In this document: in pieces, positions 54,784 through 62,542 of the stretch
How positions within the stretch are numbered: position 1 is the first letter of the stretch
How the letters are laid out: the number at the start of each line of letters is the position of its first letter
DNA from: CASPLG01 sp965120375
Lineage (GTDB): Bacteria > Bacillota > Clostridia > Oscillospirales > Acutalibacteraceae
Direction: 5' to 3'
DNA length: 64,000 nt
Assembly (NCBI GenBank): GCA_965120375.1
Contig: CBCPMW010000013.1
Span: 1-64,000, forward strand
The notes under the pieces: model-generated
Seen by the model: the letters and a program-made list of their open reading frames with translations, nothing else
What the model was told of the DNA's origin: nothing
Databases searched by the model: none
Position numbers and translations under genes: made by a program

Positions 54784-55554
54784 TTAATGTTCTGACTTTA
54801 CTTTGTCTAGTGCAACTTTTTCTAAGCGAGAAACTTGAGCTTGGCTGATTCCAATTTCGTTTGCTACTTCCATTTGTGTTTTTCCCATTAAAAATCGAAG
54901 TGATAAAATTCGTTTTTCTCTGTCATTTAAATCGTTTATAGATTGCTTTAAAAAAATTTCATCAAGCCAGTTAAGGTCATCGTTTTTATCTCCGATTTGG
55001 TCCATAACAAAAACGGTGTCTCCACTGTCGGAAAAAACTGGCTCATAAAGTGAAATTGGTTCGACTATTGATTCTAAAGCTAAAACTACGGTTTCTCTTG
55101 GGAGGTCCATTTCTTTTGCAATTTCTTCTACGCTGGGTTCACGTTTGTTTTCCGACGTCATTTGCTCTTTAATTTGCATGGCTTTGTAGGCAATATCTCG
55201 CATGGAACGGCTTACTCTTATAGAATTGTTGTCCCTTAAATACCTTCTTATTTCTCCAATTATCATCGGAACTGCATACGTGGAAAAACGAACGTTTTGT
55301 TTTATATCAAAGTTGTCAATTGCTTTGATAAGACCAATGCATCCGACTTGGAAAAGGTCATCAAGTGTTTCTCCTCTATTGTTAAAACGCTGAATTACAC
55401 TGAGAACTAGCCTTAAATTGCCGTTTATAAGTTCATCTCTTGCGGCAGAATCACCGTTTTGGGCTAGTTTTAATAAATGCATTTTCTCTTTTTCTTTTAG
55501 TACCTTTAGATTAGATGTATTTATTCCAGGTATTTCAACTTTATTGTATTGCAT
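54784..55554 (-). CDS. sigG: RNA polymerase sporulation sigma factor SigG
   Basis: Late forespore sigma factor. Region 2 (NLRLVLSVIQRFNNRGE, DDLFQVGCIGLIKAIDNFD), region 3 and region 4 helix-turn-helix (GKTQMEVANEIGISQAQVSRLEK) are intact in 256 residues; IPGINTSNLKVL near the start is typical of SigG, not SigF. ATG 55552-55554 lies seven bases after GGAGG. It is monocistronic here, away from spoIIGA-sigE, which is its usual partner cluster. No sigma-F/G promoter could be called with confidence upstream. Confidence 0.93.
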   Translation of the reverse strand: MQYNKVEIPGINTSNLKVLKEKEKMHLLKLAQNGDSAARDELINGNLRLVLSVIQRFNNRGETLDDLFQVGCIGLIKAIDNFDIKQNVRFSTYAVPMIIGEIRRYLRDNNSIRVSRSMRDIAYKAMQIKEQMTSENKREPSVEEIAKEMDLPRETVVLALESIVEPISLYEPVFSDSGDTVFVMDQIGDKNDDLNWLDEIFLKQSINDLNDREKRILSLRFLMGKTQMEVANEIGISQAQVSRLEKVALDKVKSEH

Positions 55555-55762
55555 TTTGTTTCCTCCGTACAAAATTTCTTACACAATAATTATTGACAGG
55601 ATTTTGTGCTCTCATTCGATTTTTCATTGACAATTAATTCCAAATTTTTTACGAGAAATGTTTATTACCTTTCTCAGAAAATCTCAAAAAAAATGAACTG
55701 AATTGTTTTTTAGGAGAATAGTAAAATAAAGTTAGCTAAAATTAAAATAACTTGACACAGTA

Positions 55763-55800
55763 AGCCAGTTTATGTGAAAATTAAACCGGTTATTTTTTGT
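55763..55800 (+). terminator. Terminator-like hairpin in the valS leader
   Basis: AGCCAGTTT (55763-55771) pairs with AAACCGGTT (55783-55791), one mismatch and one G-U, 11-base loop, followed by ATTTTTTGTTT, 13 bases before the valS ribosome site region. No T-box sequence is seen, so its trigger, if it is an attenuator, is unknown. Confidence 0.55.
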
Positions 55801-55816
55801 TTAAGGAGGAAGAAGC

Positions 55817-58474
55817 TTGAGAAATGAGCTTTCCAAAGTTTATGATCCGAAGGAAATAGAAGAAAGAATTTATAAGTTCTGGGAAGAAGGAAATTTTTTT
55901 AGATCTGAAATTCGTCAAAATAAAGAAAAATATACAGTGGCGATGCCGCCTCCGAATATAACTGGTAGGTTACATATGGGTCATGCTTTAGATAATACTA
56001 TTCAAGATATTTTAGTTCGTTTTAAGCGAATGAAAGGTTTTGAGACACTCTGGATTCCTGGAACTGATCACGCTGCTATTGCAACTGAGGCAAAGATAGT
56101 TGAGGATATGAAAAAAGAAGGGATAAAAAAAGAGGATATTGGACGGGATGAGTTTGTAAAACGTGCATTAAAATGGAAAGAAGATTACGGGAATATAATA
56201 ACTAACCAGATAAAAAAATTAGGTGCGTCATGCGATTGGACTCGCCAGCGTTTTACTATGGATAAGCAGTGTTCTAGTGCGGTTCGGGAATTTTTTGTTC
56301 GGATGTATGAAAAAGGGCTAATCTATAGGGGAGAAAAGATTATAAATTGGTGTCCAAATTGTATGACGACTATATCTGATGCTGAAGTTAACTTTAAAGA
56401 AAAACCCGGTAAGTTTTGGCATGTAAAATATAAAATCTCTGATGAAGAAAATTTTGTAGTTGTTATGACGACTCGTCCGGAAACTATACTTGGGGATACT
56501 GCTTTGGCTGTTCATCCGGATGATTCTAGGTATAGAAATTTGGTAGGGAAGGAAGTTTTAGTTCCACTTGTAGGGAGAAAAATACCTGTTGTTGCTGATA
56601 GTTATGTCGATAAAGATTTCGGTACAGGGATAGTAAAGATAACTCCAGCTCACGATCCTAATGATTTTGAGTTAGGTTTAAGACATGGACTTTCGGTTAT
56701 AAAAGTCATGGATAAAAGAGCTATCATGAACGAAAACGCGATGGAGTATGAAGGACTTAGTAGGTATGAAGCAAGATCTGAGATTGTAAAAGATCTTGAA
56801 GAATCTGGGAGTCTTGTAAGAGCTGAGGAAATGACTCATAATGTCGGAACATGTTACAGATGTAGCGAGGTAATAGAACCTTACGTATCTGTTCAGTGGT
56901 TTGTGAAAATGGAGCCTTTAGCTAAACCTGCTATAGAAGCTGTAAAAAATAGAAAAATAAAATTTATTCCAGAGCGATTTAGTAAAATATATTATCACTG
57001 GATGGAAAACGTTAAAGATTGGTGTATTTCTCGGCAAATTTGGTGGGGGCACAGAATTCCTGCCTGGTACTGCAAAGAATGCGGGAACATAAATGTTTCA
57101 AAAGAAGATGTTTGTAAGTGTGAAAAATGTCAATCTGAAGATATTGTAAGAGATGAAGACACTTTAGATACTTGGTTTTCGTCGGCGCTTTGGCCATTTT
57201 CAACACTTGGTTGGCCGGATAAAACAGAAGATTTTAAGTATTATTACCCTACGGATACTTTAGTAACAGGTTATGATATTATTTTTTTCTGGGTTGCAAG
57301 AATGATCTTTTCTGCTGAAGAACTTACAAATACTATTCCGTTTAAGAATGTATTTATTCATGGTTTAGTTAGAGATTCAAAAGGAAGAAAAATGTCTAAA
57401 TCTCTTGGTAATGGAATAGATCCAATTGAGATAATTGAAAAGTATGGAGCGGATGCTCTTCGTTTTGCTTTAGTTACAGGTAATAGCCCTGGGAATGACA
57501 TGAGGTTTTCTGACGAAAAAATTTTAGCCAGTAGAAGTTTTGTAAATAAAATTTGGAATGCCGCGAGATTTATACATATGAATGTAGATGACTATAAAAT
57601 TAAAAACGTTATGCCGCAAAATAGGAGAACGATTGAAAACTGGATTATAAGTAGAATTAATAGAGTTTCAAAAGAAGTAAGTGATAATTTAGAAAAATTT
57701 GAAATTGGTATAGCACTTCAAAAAATTTATGAATTCATTTGGGATGAATTTTGCGATTGGTATATTGAATTTTCAAAAATAAGACTAAAACAAAAAAACG
57801 AGTATTCGAGCGTAATTAGAGAAACTCTTGTATATGTTTTGACAAAGCTTCTGGAACTTTTGCATCCGTTTATGCCGTATGTTACAGAAGAGATTTGGCA
57901 ATCATTTCCTAATGATGGTAAGTCGATTGTGTTTTCTCCTTATCCAGAGTATAGAGAAGACTTGTGTTTTGAGTCTGCTGAAAATGAAATAGTTGAAATT
58001 ATGAATATTGTCCGATCCATAAGAAACATAAGAAATGAGATGAACATTAAAAGTGAGAAAAGACCGAAAATTTATGTTATGTCTGAAAAATTTATTAATA
58101 TCCAAGAGTATGAGGACGTCATAAAAAATTTGACGCATACAAGTGAAATTTTTTATATAGACAAGAAAAATGAGTATGAAAATGTTGGCAATTTTGTTAG
58201 TATAGTCACAAATTTTTCAAAAGTTTTTATTCCTATGGATGAACTAATCGACAGGAAAGAAGAAATATCAAGACTGGAAAACGAAATAAATAATTTAAAA
58301 CTTTTAATTGAAAAAGCAGAAAATCAGCTGAAAAACCAAGAATTTGTGAAAAAAGCTCCAGCTAAAGTAGTGGAGAGCGTCAGGAGTAATAAAGAAATGC
58401 TAGAAAAAAGGTTAAAGAAAATAGAACTTACTTTAGAGAGTTTCCATAAAGATAAAAAGAACCTTAATAAATAA
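55817..58474 (+). CDS. valS: Valine--tRNA ligase
   Basis: Class I synthetase with editing domain: PPPNITGRLHMGHAL (HMGH at 53-56), KMSKS loop GRKMSKSLGNG (about 525), the TTRPETILGDTALAVHP editing segment, a CRCSEV-type Cys pair and a CKEC/CKCEKC zinc site, and a C-terminal coiled coil (about 815-875). 885 residues. TTG 55817 follows AGGAGG by seven bases. It stands alone between sigG and the spoIIA operon with its own terminator; folC, its common neighbour, is absent. Confidence 0.96.
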   Translation: MRNELSKVYDPKEIEERIYKFWEEGNFFRSEIRQNKEKYTVAMPPPNITGRLHMGHALDNTIQDILVRFKRMKGFETLWIPGTDHAAIATEAKIVEDMKKEGIKKEDIGRDEFVKRALKWKEDYGNIITNQIKKLGASCDWTRQRFTMDKQCSSAVREFFVRMYEKGLIYRGEKIINWCPNCMTTISDAEVNFKEKPGKFWHVKYKISDEENFVVVMTTRPETILGDTALAVHPDDSRYRNLVGKEVLVPLVGRKIPVVADSYVDKDFGTGIVKITPAHDPNDFELGLRHGLSVIKVMDKRAIMNENAMEYEGLSRYEARSEIVKDLEESGSLVRAEEMTHNVGTCYRCSEVIEPYVSVQWFVKMEPLAKPAIEAVKNRKIKFIPERFSKIYYHWMENVKDWCISRQIWWGHRIPAWYCKECGNINVSKEDVCKCEKCQSEDIVRDEDTLDTWFSSALWPFSTLGWPDKTEDFKYYYPTDTLVTGYDIIFFWVARMIFSAEELTNTIPFKNVFIHGLVRDSKGRKMSKSLGNGIDPIEIIEKYGADALRFALVTGNSPGNDMRFSDEKILASRSFVNKIWNAARFIHMNVDDYKIKNVMPQNRRTIENWIISRINRVSKEVSDNLEKFEIGIALQKIYEFIWDEFCDWYIEFSKIRLKQKNEYSSVIRETLVYVLTKLLELLHPFMPYVTEEIWQSFPNDGKSIVFSPYPEYREDLCFESAENEIVEIMNIVRSIRNIRNEMNIKSEKRPKIYVMSEKFINIQEYEDVIKNLTHTSEIFYIDKKNEYENVGNFVSIVTNFSKVFIPMDELIDRKEEISRLENEINNLKLLIEKAENQLKNQEFVKKAPAKVVESVRSNKEMLEKRLKKIELTLESFHKDKKNLNK

Positions 58475-58515
58475 TAAAAATTTAGATCATATAGTATATT
58501 TCAACAAATTATTTA

Positions 58516-58556
58516 AAAGCAACCACTTAAAATTATTTATTAAGAGGTTGCTTTTT
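58516..58556 (+). terminator. Rho-independent terminator after valS
   Basis: AAAGCAACCACTTAA (58516-58530) pairs with TTAAGAGGTTGCTTT (58540-58554), one mismatch, loop nine bases, then TT. Confidence 0.88.
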
Positions 58557-58612
58557 CATAAGTTTAGGACAAGTTTGAATCATTTAGGTTAAAACTTAAG
58601 GAGGAGAGAGGT

Positions 58613-58921
58613 ATGGGTTGTGTTGAAATATCTTTGAAGGGTCAAGTTATGAATGTTTTTTTAAAGGGAGAGATAGACCATCATACTGCAAAAGAAATGC
58701 GAGAATCAATAGATCATAATGTGCTGGAAATGAATCCTAAGATTTTAACACTAGATTTTAAAGAAATTAAATTTATGGACAGTTCTGGAATAGGTTTAAT
58801 AATGGGCAGATATAAGCTTATAAATTCAGTTGGAGGAAAACTAAGAGTCGTGAATATTCCTGAAAGAATTGAAAGAATGGTAAAATTATCTGGTCTTATC
58901 AAACTTGGGATATTTGAATAA
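58613..58921 (+). CDS. spoIIAA: Anti-sigma-F factor antagonist SpoIIAA
   Basis: STAS-domain protein of 102 residues. The phosphorylatable Ser58 lies in MDSSGIGLIMGR. When dephosphorylated it binds SpoIIAB and frees SigF in the forespore. AAGGAGGAGAG precedes the ATG closely. First gene of the spoIIAA-spoIIAB-sigF operon. Only its ATG-proximal leader was searched; no convincing sigma-H promoter was found. Confidence 0.95.
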   Translation: MGCVEISLKGQVMNVFLKGEIDHHTAKEMRESIDHNVLEMNPKILTLDFKEIKFMDSSGIGLIMGRYKLINSVGGKLRVVNIPERIERMVKLSGLIKLGIFE

Positions 58922-58974
58922 AGCAAAGTCTAAAAATATGAAAAAATGCATCAAAAGAAGAAAGGGATAAAGCA

Positions 58975-59424
58975 ATGGTTAATGTTATAAATGAAATGAA
59001 TTTAAATTTTCTAGGAAGGTCATATAATGAAAGTTTTGCGAGAGCTACAGTTTCAGCATTTGTTTCTCAACTTGATCCTACTATAGATGAAATTTCTGAC
59101 ATAAAAACAGCAGTGTCTGAAGCTGTAACAAATTCGATAGTTCATGCTTATAAATCCGGAATTGGAATGATTTACATATCGGCTAAAATATACGAAAATG
59201 GAAAGGTGATTATAAAAATCCGGGATAAAGGTTGTGGAATTGAGAATATAGATCAAGCTATGGAGCCGCTTTTTACTACTGGTGGAAATGAAAGATCTGG
59301 TCTCGGATTTGCTGTAATGCAAAGTTTTATGGATAAAATAAAGGTAAATTCGAAAATTAACAAAGGTACTACTGTTACCCTTGAAAAATATATAATTCGC
59401 AGGTCTGTTTCAAGTGGTCGCTAA
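58975..59424 (+). CDS. spoIIAB: Anti-sigma-F factor and SpoIIAA kinase SpoIIAB
   Basis: GHKL-fold serine kinase, 149 residues. SEAVTNSIVHAY (N box, 48-59), IRDKGCGI (G1) and ERSGLGFAVM (G2) bind ATP. It holds SigF inactive and phosphorylates SpoIIAA. AAAGGGATA precedes the ATG. The SigF start codon overlaps its last 11 bases, which keeps the sigma and anti-sigma levels in step. Confidence 0.95.
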   Translation: MVNVINEMNLNFLGRSYNESFARATVSAFVSQLDPTIDEISDIKTAVSEAVTNSIVHAYKSGIGMIYISAKIYENGKVIIKIRDKGCGIENIDQAMEPLFTTGGNERSGLGFAVMQSFMDKIKVNSKINKGTTVTLEKYIIRRSVSSGR

Positions 59425-60082
59425 AACTATATGTATAGAAGAACATTTGGGGTTAGTTTACCTTTGTGCGAAAAAATTTATAAAACGTGGACTTGAATAC
59501 GATGATATAGTTCAGGCGGGATTTTTAGGTTTGACTAAAGCATCTAAGTCATTTATAAAAGAAAAGGGAGTTAAATTTTCTACTTATGCAGTTTATTTTA
59601 TATTAGGGGAAATAAAAGAATTGTTTCGTAAATCAAATCCAGTAAAGGTTAGCAGATCTATAAAGGATTTGTCTTTAAAAATATCGCGTGAAACGGAACA
59701 ATTTTTACTTGAGAAAAGAAGAAACCCATCTGTAGAAGAGCTAGCTTCTATACTAAACAAAAGTAAGGAAGATATTTTAGAAGCGCTAGAGTCGGCGCAA
59801 AAACCACTTTCAATTGATACATATTACTCAAGTGAAGAATCTTGCAATAAATTTGAGAGTGTGGATATATCTGTGGATTTCGATGAAGAAGAAATTTCAT
59901 CTCGAATTTCACTTTCGAATGCGCTAAAAACACTAAATAAAACTGATAAAACACTTATAATTTTAAGATTCTTTAAAGGTAAAACGCAGGAAGAAACAGG
60001 GAAATTAATGGGGATAAGTCAAGTAAAAGTTTCAAGACGCGAAAAAATCATCCTCAAAAACCTGAGGATGAAAATGACATAA
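59414..60082 (+). CDS. sigF: RNA polymerase sporulation sigma factor SigF
   Basis: Early forespore sigma factor, 222 residues: region 2 with FIKRGLEYDDIVQAGFLGL, VKFSTYAVYFILGEIKELF and VSRSIKDLS; region 4 with GKTQEETGKLMGISQVKVSRREK. GTG 59414 is used; it overlaps spoIIAB. Region 4's helix-turn-helix is intact. Its last codons contain an inverted repeat that serves as the terminator of the convergent gene on the other strand. Confidence 0.93.
   Translation: MVAKTICIEEHLGLVYLCAKKFIKRGLEYDDIVQAGFLGLTKASKSFIKEKGVKFSTYAVYFILGEIKELFRKSNPVKVSRSIKDLSLKISRETEQFLLEKRRNPSVEELASILNKSKEDILEALESAQKPLSIDTYYSSEESCNKFESVDISVDFDEEEISSRISLSNALKTLNKTDKTLIILRFFKGKTQEETGKLMGISQVKVSRREKIILKNLRMKMT
60042..60071 (-). 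terminator. Terminator for the minus-strand gene, embedded in the end of sigF
   Basis: Minus-strand stem TCATCCTCA - six bases - TGAGGATGA (60048-60071), followed by six T residues (60042-60047 complement). It lies inside the last 14 codons of sigF, so one sequence is both coding and a terminator. Confidence 0.8.
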
Positions 60083-60102
60083 TTAATTTTTAAGGAAGAA
60101 AT

Positions 60103-60465
60103 TTAAAATCCAGCTAATGTACAAAGCTGCTCTAGAATGTCATTCAGCTCAGAAAAGCCCTCGCATCCAGCTTTTAAAGTTGGATCTACTGTAGGAGAAT
60201 TCAGTGCAGATTTAAAGTTTCTAGATGAAACTTTGAGAGCTGACAAATCTTTTGATGTTGCACCTTCAAGTAATTTTTCGGCATTTTGTTTTAAATTAGC
60301 ATCTATATTTTTTTCTCCTACAAGTTTCTTAAGATCTTCTCCTAAAGCAGCGCACATTTGATTTTTCAAAAACCCCGCAGTATAATCTGAATTTCCCTTT
60401 GCTATAAAACCCTGTGCTTCATCGAGAAGACTGCTACTCTTTTCAAAATAATTCTTATTAGACAT
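60103..60465 (-). CDS. Unknown 120-residue helical protein
   Basis: Begins at ATG 60463-60465 with AAGGAGGTG directly upstream, one of the best ribosome sites in the window. The product is hydrophilic, mostly helical, with Cys at three places and the motif DEAQGFIAKGNSDYTAG near the start; no signal peptide or membrane segment. Promoter at 60548-60576 and terminator at 60042-60071 make it a single-gene unit, probably well expressed. Not recognised as any family. Convergent with sigF, stops 20 bases apart. Confidence 0.7.
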   Translation of the reverse strand: MSNKNYFEKSSSLLDEAQGFIAKGNSDYTAGFLKNQMCAALGEDLKKLVGEKNIDANLKQNAEKLLEGATSKDLSALKVSSRNFKSALNSPTVDPTLKAGCEGFSELNDILEQLCTLAGF

Positions 60466-60547
60466 AAAAAACACCTCCTTGTAAACTAGAGATCAAAAAA
60501 CTGCGACCCAAACATTTTTTCTAAAAATTTGCGTATTCGATGTGGAT

Positions 60548-60576
60548 ACTATACAAAATTTCCTTAATTTACCCAA
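60548..60576 (-). promoter_or_regulatory. Sigma-A-type promoter for the 120-residue protein
   Basis: Minus-strand TTGGGT (60571-60576) and TATAGT (60548-60553), 17-base spacer; a palindrome GTAGTACTAC lies just upstream (60586-60595). The leader is about 75 bases. Confidence 0.6.
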
Positions 60577-60670
60577 ATATTTTTTGTAGTACTACAATAT
60601 AATTATATATTGTGACTTATAATCTGTCAATATGATTTATAAATTTTATATTTAAATTATAAATACCAGA

Positions 60671-61030
60671 CTATATTTGACCAAGCAAATGGACGATTGA
60701 AAAAGCTACATCAAGACTATCATGGATAAAATTTATGATAAAAAGTGACCCGGCTGCAACTTTACCTTGGCACGGAACACCTGAAACTAGGGAAATTCCA
60801 CAAATTATACTCATAATTATTAATCGATGTATAGACTCCACAACTATTTCAATTTTCTTTTCATCGAATTTATTTATATTTTTTCGAAGCTTTTGTCTTA
60901 GCTGTTTTGTAGTGTTTTCTAATTGTTTGTTTAGGCGGATAATTAATAAATTGAAAGTTTTGACTGTTGAGGTATAAACAATCTCGTCGGCATTGGGAGT
61001 TTTTTTATTTATATCTAGCAGGAAGGCTAG
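60671..61030 (-). pseudogene. Probable C-terminal half of a disrupted gene
   Basis: The minus-strand frame ending at TAG 60671-60673 is open back to 61030 (about 119 codons) but has no start with a ribosome site. It reads like real protein: a charged helix (NKQLENTTKQLRQKLRK), then two hydrophobic segments (RLIIMSIICGISLVSG; FIINFIHDSLDVAFSIVHLL). It overlaps the end of the upstream gene in another frame, and joining them needs one frameshift in 61008-61030. A plus-strand ORF here (60735-60977) is its antisense. The stretch from 60475 to 60670 holds only the promoter above. Confidence 0.4.
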
Positions 61031-61565
61031 TTATAAGAGATAGTTTTGCAAATGTCTTCATTGTGAGATCGCGAGTCTGATCTTCTACTATCAAAATTAA
61101 ATCATTGAAAGCTGCATCTAAATGCAAGCTAATTTTTTCACATTTTAGTAAATTATACACTTTCCATAGATTTTCAAGGCCTTTTTTGCCAAAAACTTGT
61201 ATTATGGATGTCTCATTTTCATTCTTTTTTATTCGATTGCCATCTGTGTCTTTAGCTGCTTTTAGGAATTTGCTCAATAGCTTCTTAAGGTCATTAATGC
61301 ACAAATCAGGCTTTCTTTCAAGGTCTTCAAGTTCTTTATAAAAACTTTTATACCATATATTGTCTTTTGCCTCTTTTTTAGCACTTTCTAGATATTTTAT
61401 TGTAGAATCAATAACTTGAGAAACACTTTCTCTTGTGCAAAGTGTTTCTCTAAAGCTTTTTTTCTCTAAGATGTTAACGGTCTTTTTAAAAGGTACCTCC
61501 TTAAACAAATCCAAGTAATTTATCAAAAAATTTTTTAGACGACATATAAAATCACCCCATTTCAA
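61005..61565 (-). CDS. Unknown helical protein, possibly frameshifted at both ends
   Basis: About 186 residues in the long frame, Lys/Leu/Asp-rich, mostly helical, no membrane segment, unrecognised. The promoter (61571-61599) would start transcription near 61564, so the frame's own ATG at 61565 cannot have a ribosome site. The good site GGGGTGAT (61551-61558) points instead to ATG 61543-61545, in another frame that stops after 14 codons. An A6T6 run at about 61527-61538 lies between; one base less joins the frames (MSSKNFLINYLDLF...). With the relic below, this may be a broken ~290-residue gene, or one read by slippage. Confidence 0.5.
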   Translation of the reverse strand: MKWGDFICRLKNFLINYLDLFKEVPFKKTVNILEKKSFRETLCTRESVSQVIDSTIKYLESAKKEAKDNIWYKSFYKELEDLERKPDLCINDLKKLLSKFLKAAKDTDGNRIKKNENETSIIQVFGKKGLENLWKVYNLLKCEKISLHLDAAFNDLILIVEDQTRDLTMKTFAKLSLITSLPARYK

Positions 61566-61570
61566 GAGAA

Positions 61571-61599
61571 ATTATATAAAAATTATATATAATTGTCAA
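61571..61599 (-). promoter_or_regulatory. Consensus sigma-A promoter for the frameshifted locus
   Basis: Minus-strand TTGACA (61594-61599) and TATAAT (61571-61576) with a 17-base spacer. A second TTGACA-like copy lies just upstream. Confidence 0.8.
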
Positions 61600-61626
61600 T
61601 GTCAAGGGTGTAAAAATATAAATAAT

Positions 61627-62487
61627 TTACAGATTTGAGTACTCTATCAGTTTTTTTATTCTGTAATTTACTCCAGATTTAGTTATCGGCTTAGAAAAGA
61701 GCTTTGAAAGTTCTTGCAAAGACATATATGGATTTTCAAGCCGCAAAATGGCCGTTTCTTTCAATTCTGGAGGTAAGAAATCAATTTTTTTATTTTTTAT
61801 TATTTGTTCTATAGCTTTTATTTGTTCAAGAGCAACAGAAGTAGTTTTACCTATATTCGCGGCTTCAAAATTTGTTGTTCGATTAACATAATTTCTGATT
61901 TCTTTCACCATTTTTGTTTGTATAAATTCCATGGAAGAGTCGGTTGCTCCAATAAAAGTTAAAAAATCTGTTATTTGAGTATTATCTTTCATATAAACTG
62001 AGATTGTTGATTTTCTTTCTGAAATTTTTGGATTTAAGTTTGCAGCTTTTGCAGCTTTTAATGCAAAAACAAGCATATTACAGCAAAATTTACTTTTTAC
62101 AGAGAATTCTAAACGATAACTTATGGTCGGATCTGTAATATTTCCACAAGAAAGAAATACACCTCTTAAAAAATGAGAAGTAACTGTACTAAAATCAGGA
62201 CTATATAAAAAAAGTCTTAGTTTATAAAAAAACTCATCTTTTTTTATTTTTTTATCAAGAGGAATATAGTATAACGATTTTCTGCTGTCAAATTTAACTT
62301 TTAGAAAATTGAAAAGCAAATATGACACTTTTTCTACAAAATTTTTTGAATCTGAACAAAAAAGATAATTATAACGAAAGAAACATTTACTAAACCCTAA
62401 AATGCCATATAATTCAGCTTGTTTTTCAGTTTTATTTTTAGATTTTATATTTAAAAGTTCTTCTTTAACAGCAGACGAAAAAAACAC
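61627..62487 (-). CDS. whiA: Sporulation/cell-division regulator WhiA
   Basis: WhiA combines a degenerate LAGLIDADG-homing-endonuclease-like domain (ELYGILGFSKC, FLRGVFLSCGNITDP) with a C-terminal helix-turn-helix (SLQELSKLFSKPITKSGVNYRIKKL). It supports division and chromosome segregation in Firmicutes. The GTG at 62485-62487 gives the family-type start VFFSSAVKEEL and follows GAGGCGG; the in-frame GTG at 62499 overlaps that site. 286 residues. It follows rapZ by 55 bases. Confidence 0.92.
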   Translation of the reverse strand: MFFSSAVKEELLNIKSKNKTEKQAELYGILGFSKCFFRYNYLFCSDSKNFVEKVSYLLFNFLKVKFDSRKSLYYIPLDKKIKKDEFFYKLRLFLYSPDFSTVTSHFLRGVFLSCGNITDPTISYRLEFSVKSKFCCNMLVFALKAAKAANLNPKISERKSTISVYMKDNTQITDFLTFIGATDSSMEFIQTKMVKEIRNYVNRTTNFEAANIGKTTSVALEQIKAIEQIIKNKKIDFLPPELKETAILRLENPYMSLQELSKLFSKPITKSGVNYRIKKLIEYSNL

Positions 62488-62542
62488 AAAAATATACACC
62501 GCCTCATTTTTTTCAATTTTATGTTTTCATATATGATATTAG

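Noticed and set aside
55573..55816. T-box leader of valS
   Set aside because: The conserved T-box sequence and specifier-stem layout were not found; only a simple hairpin is present.
60735..60977. 80-codon plus-strand ORF
   Set aside because: The minus frame over the same bases reads more like protein; no ribosome site.
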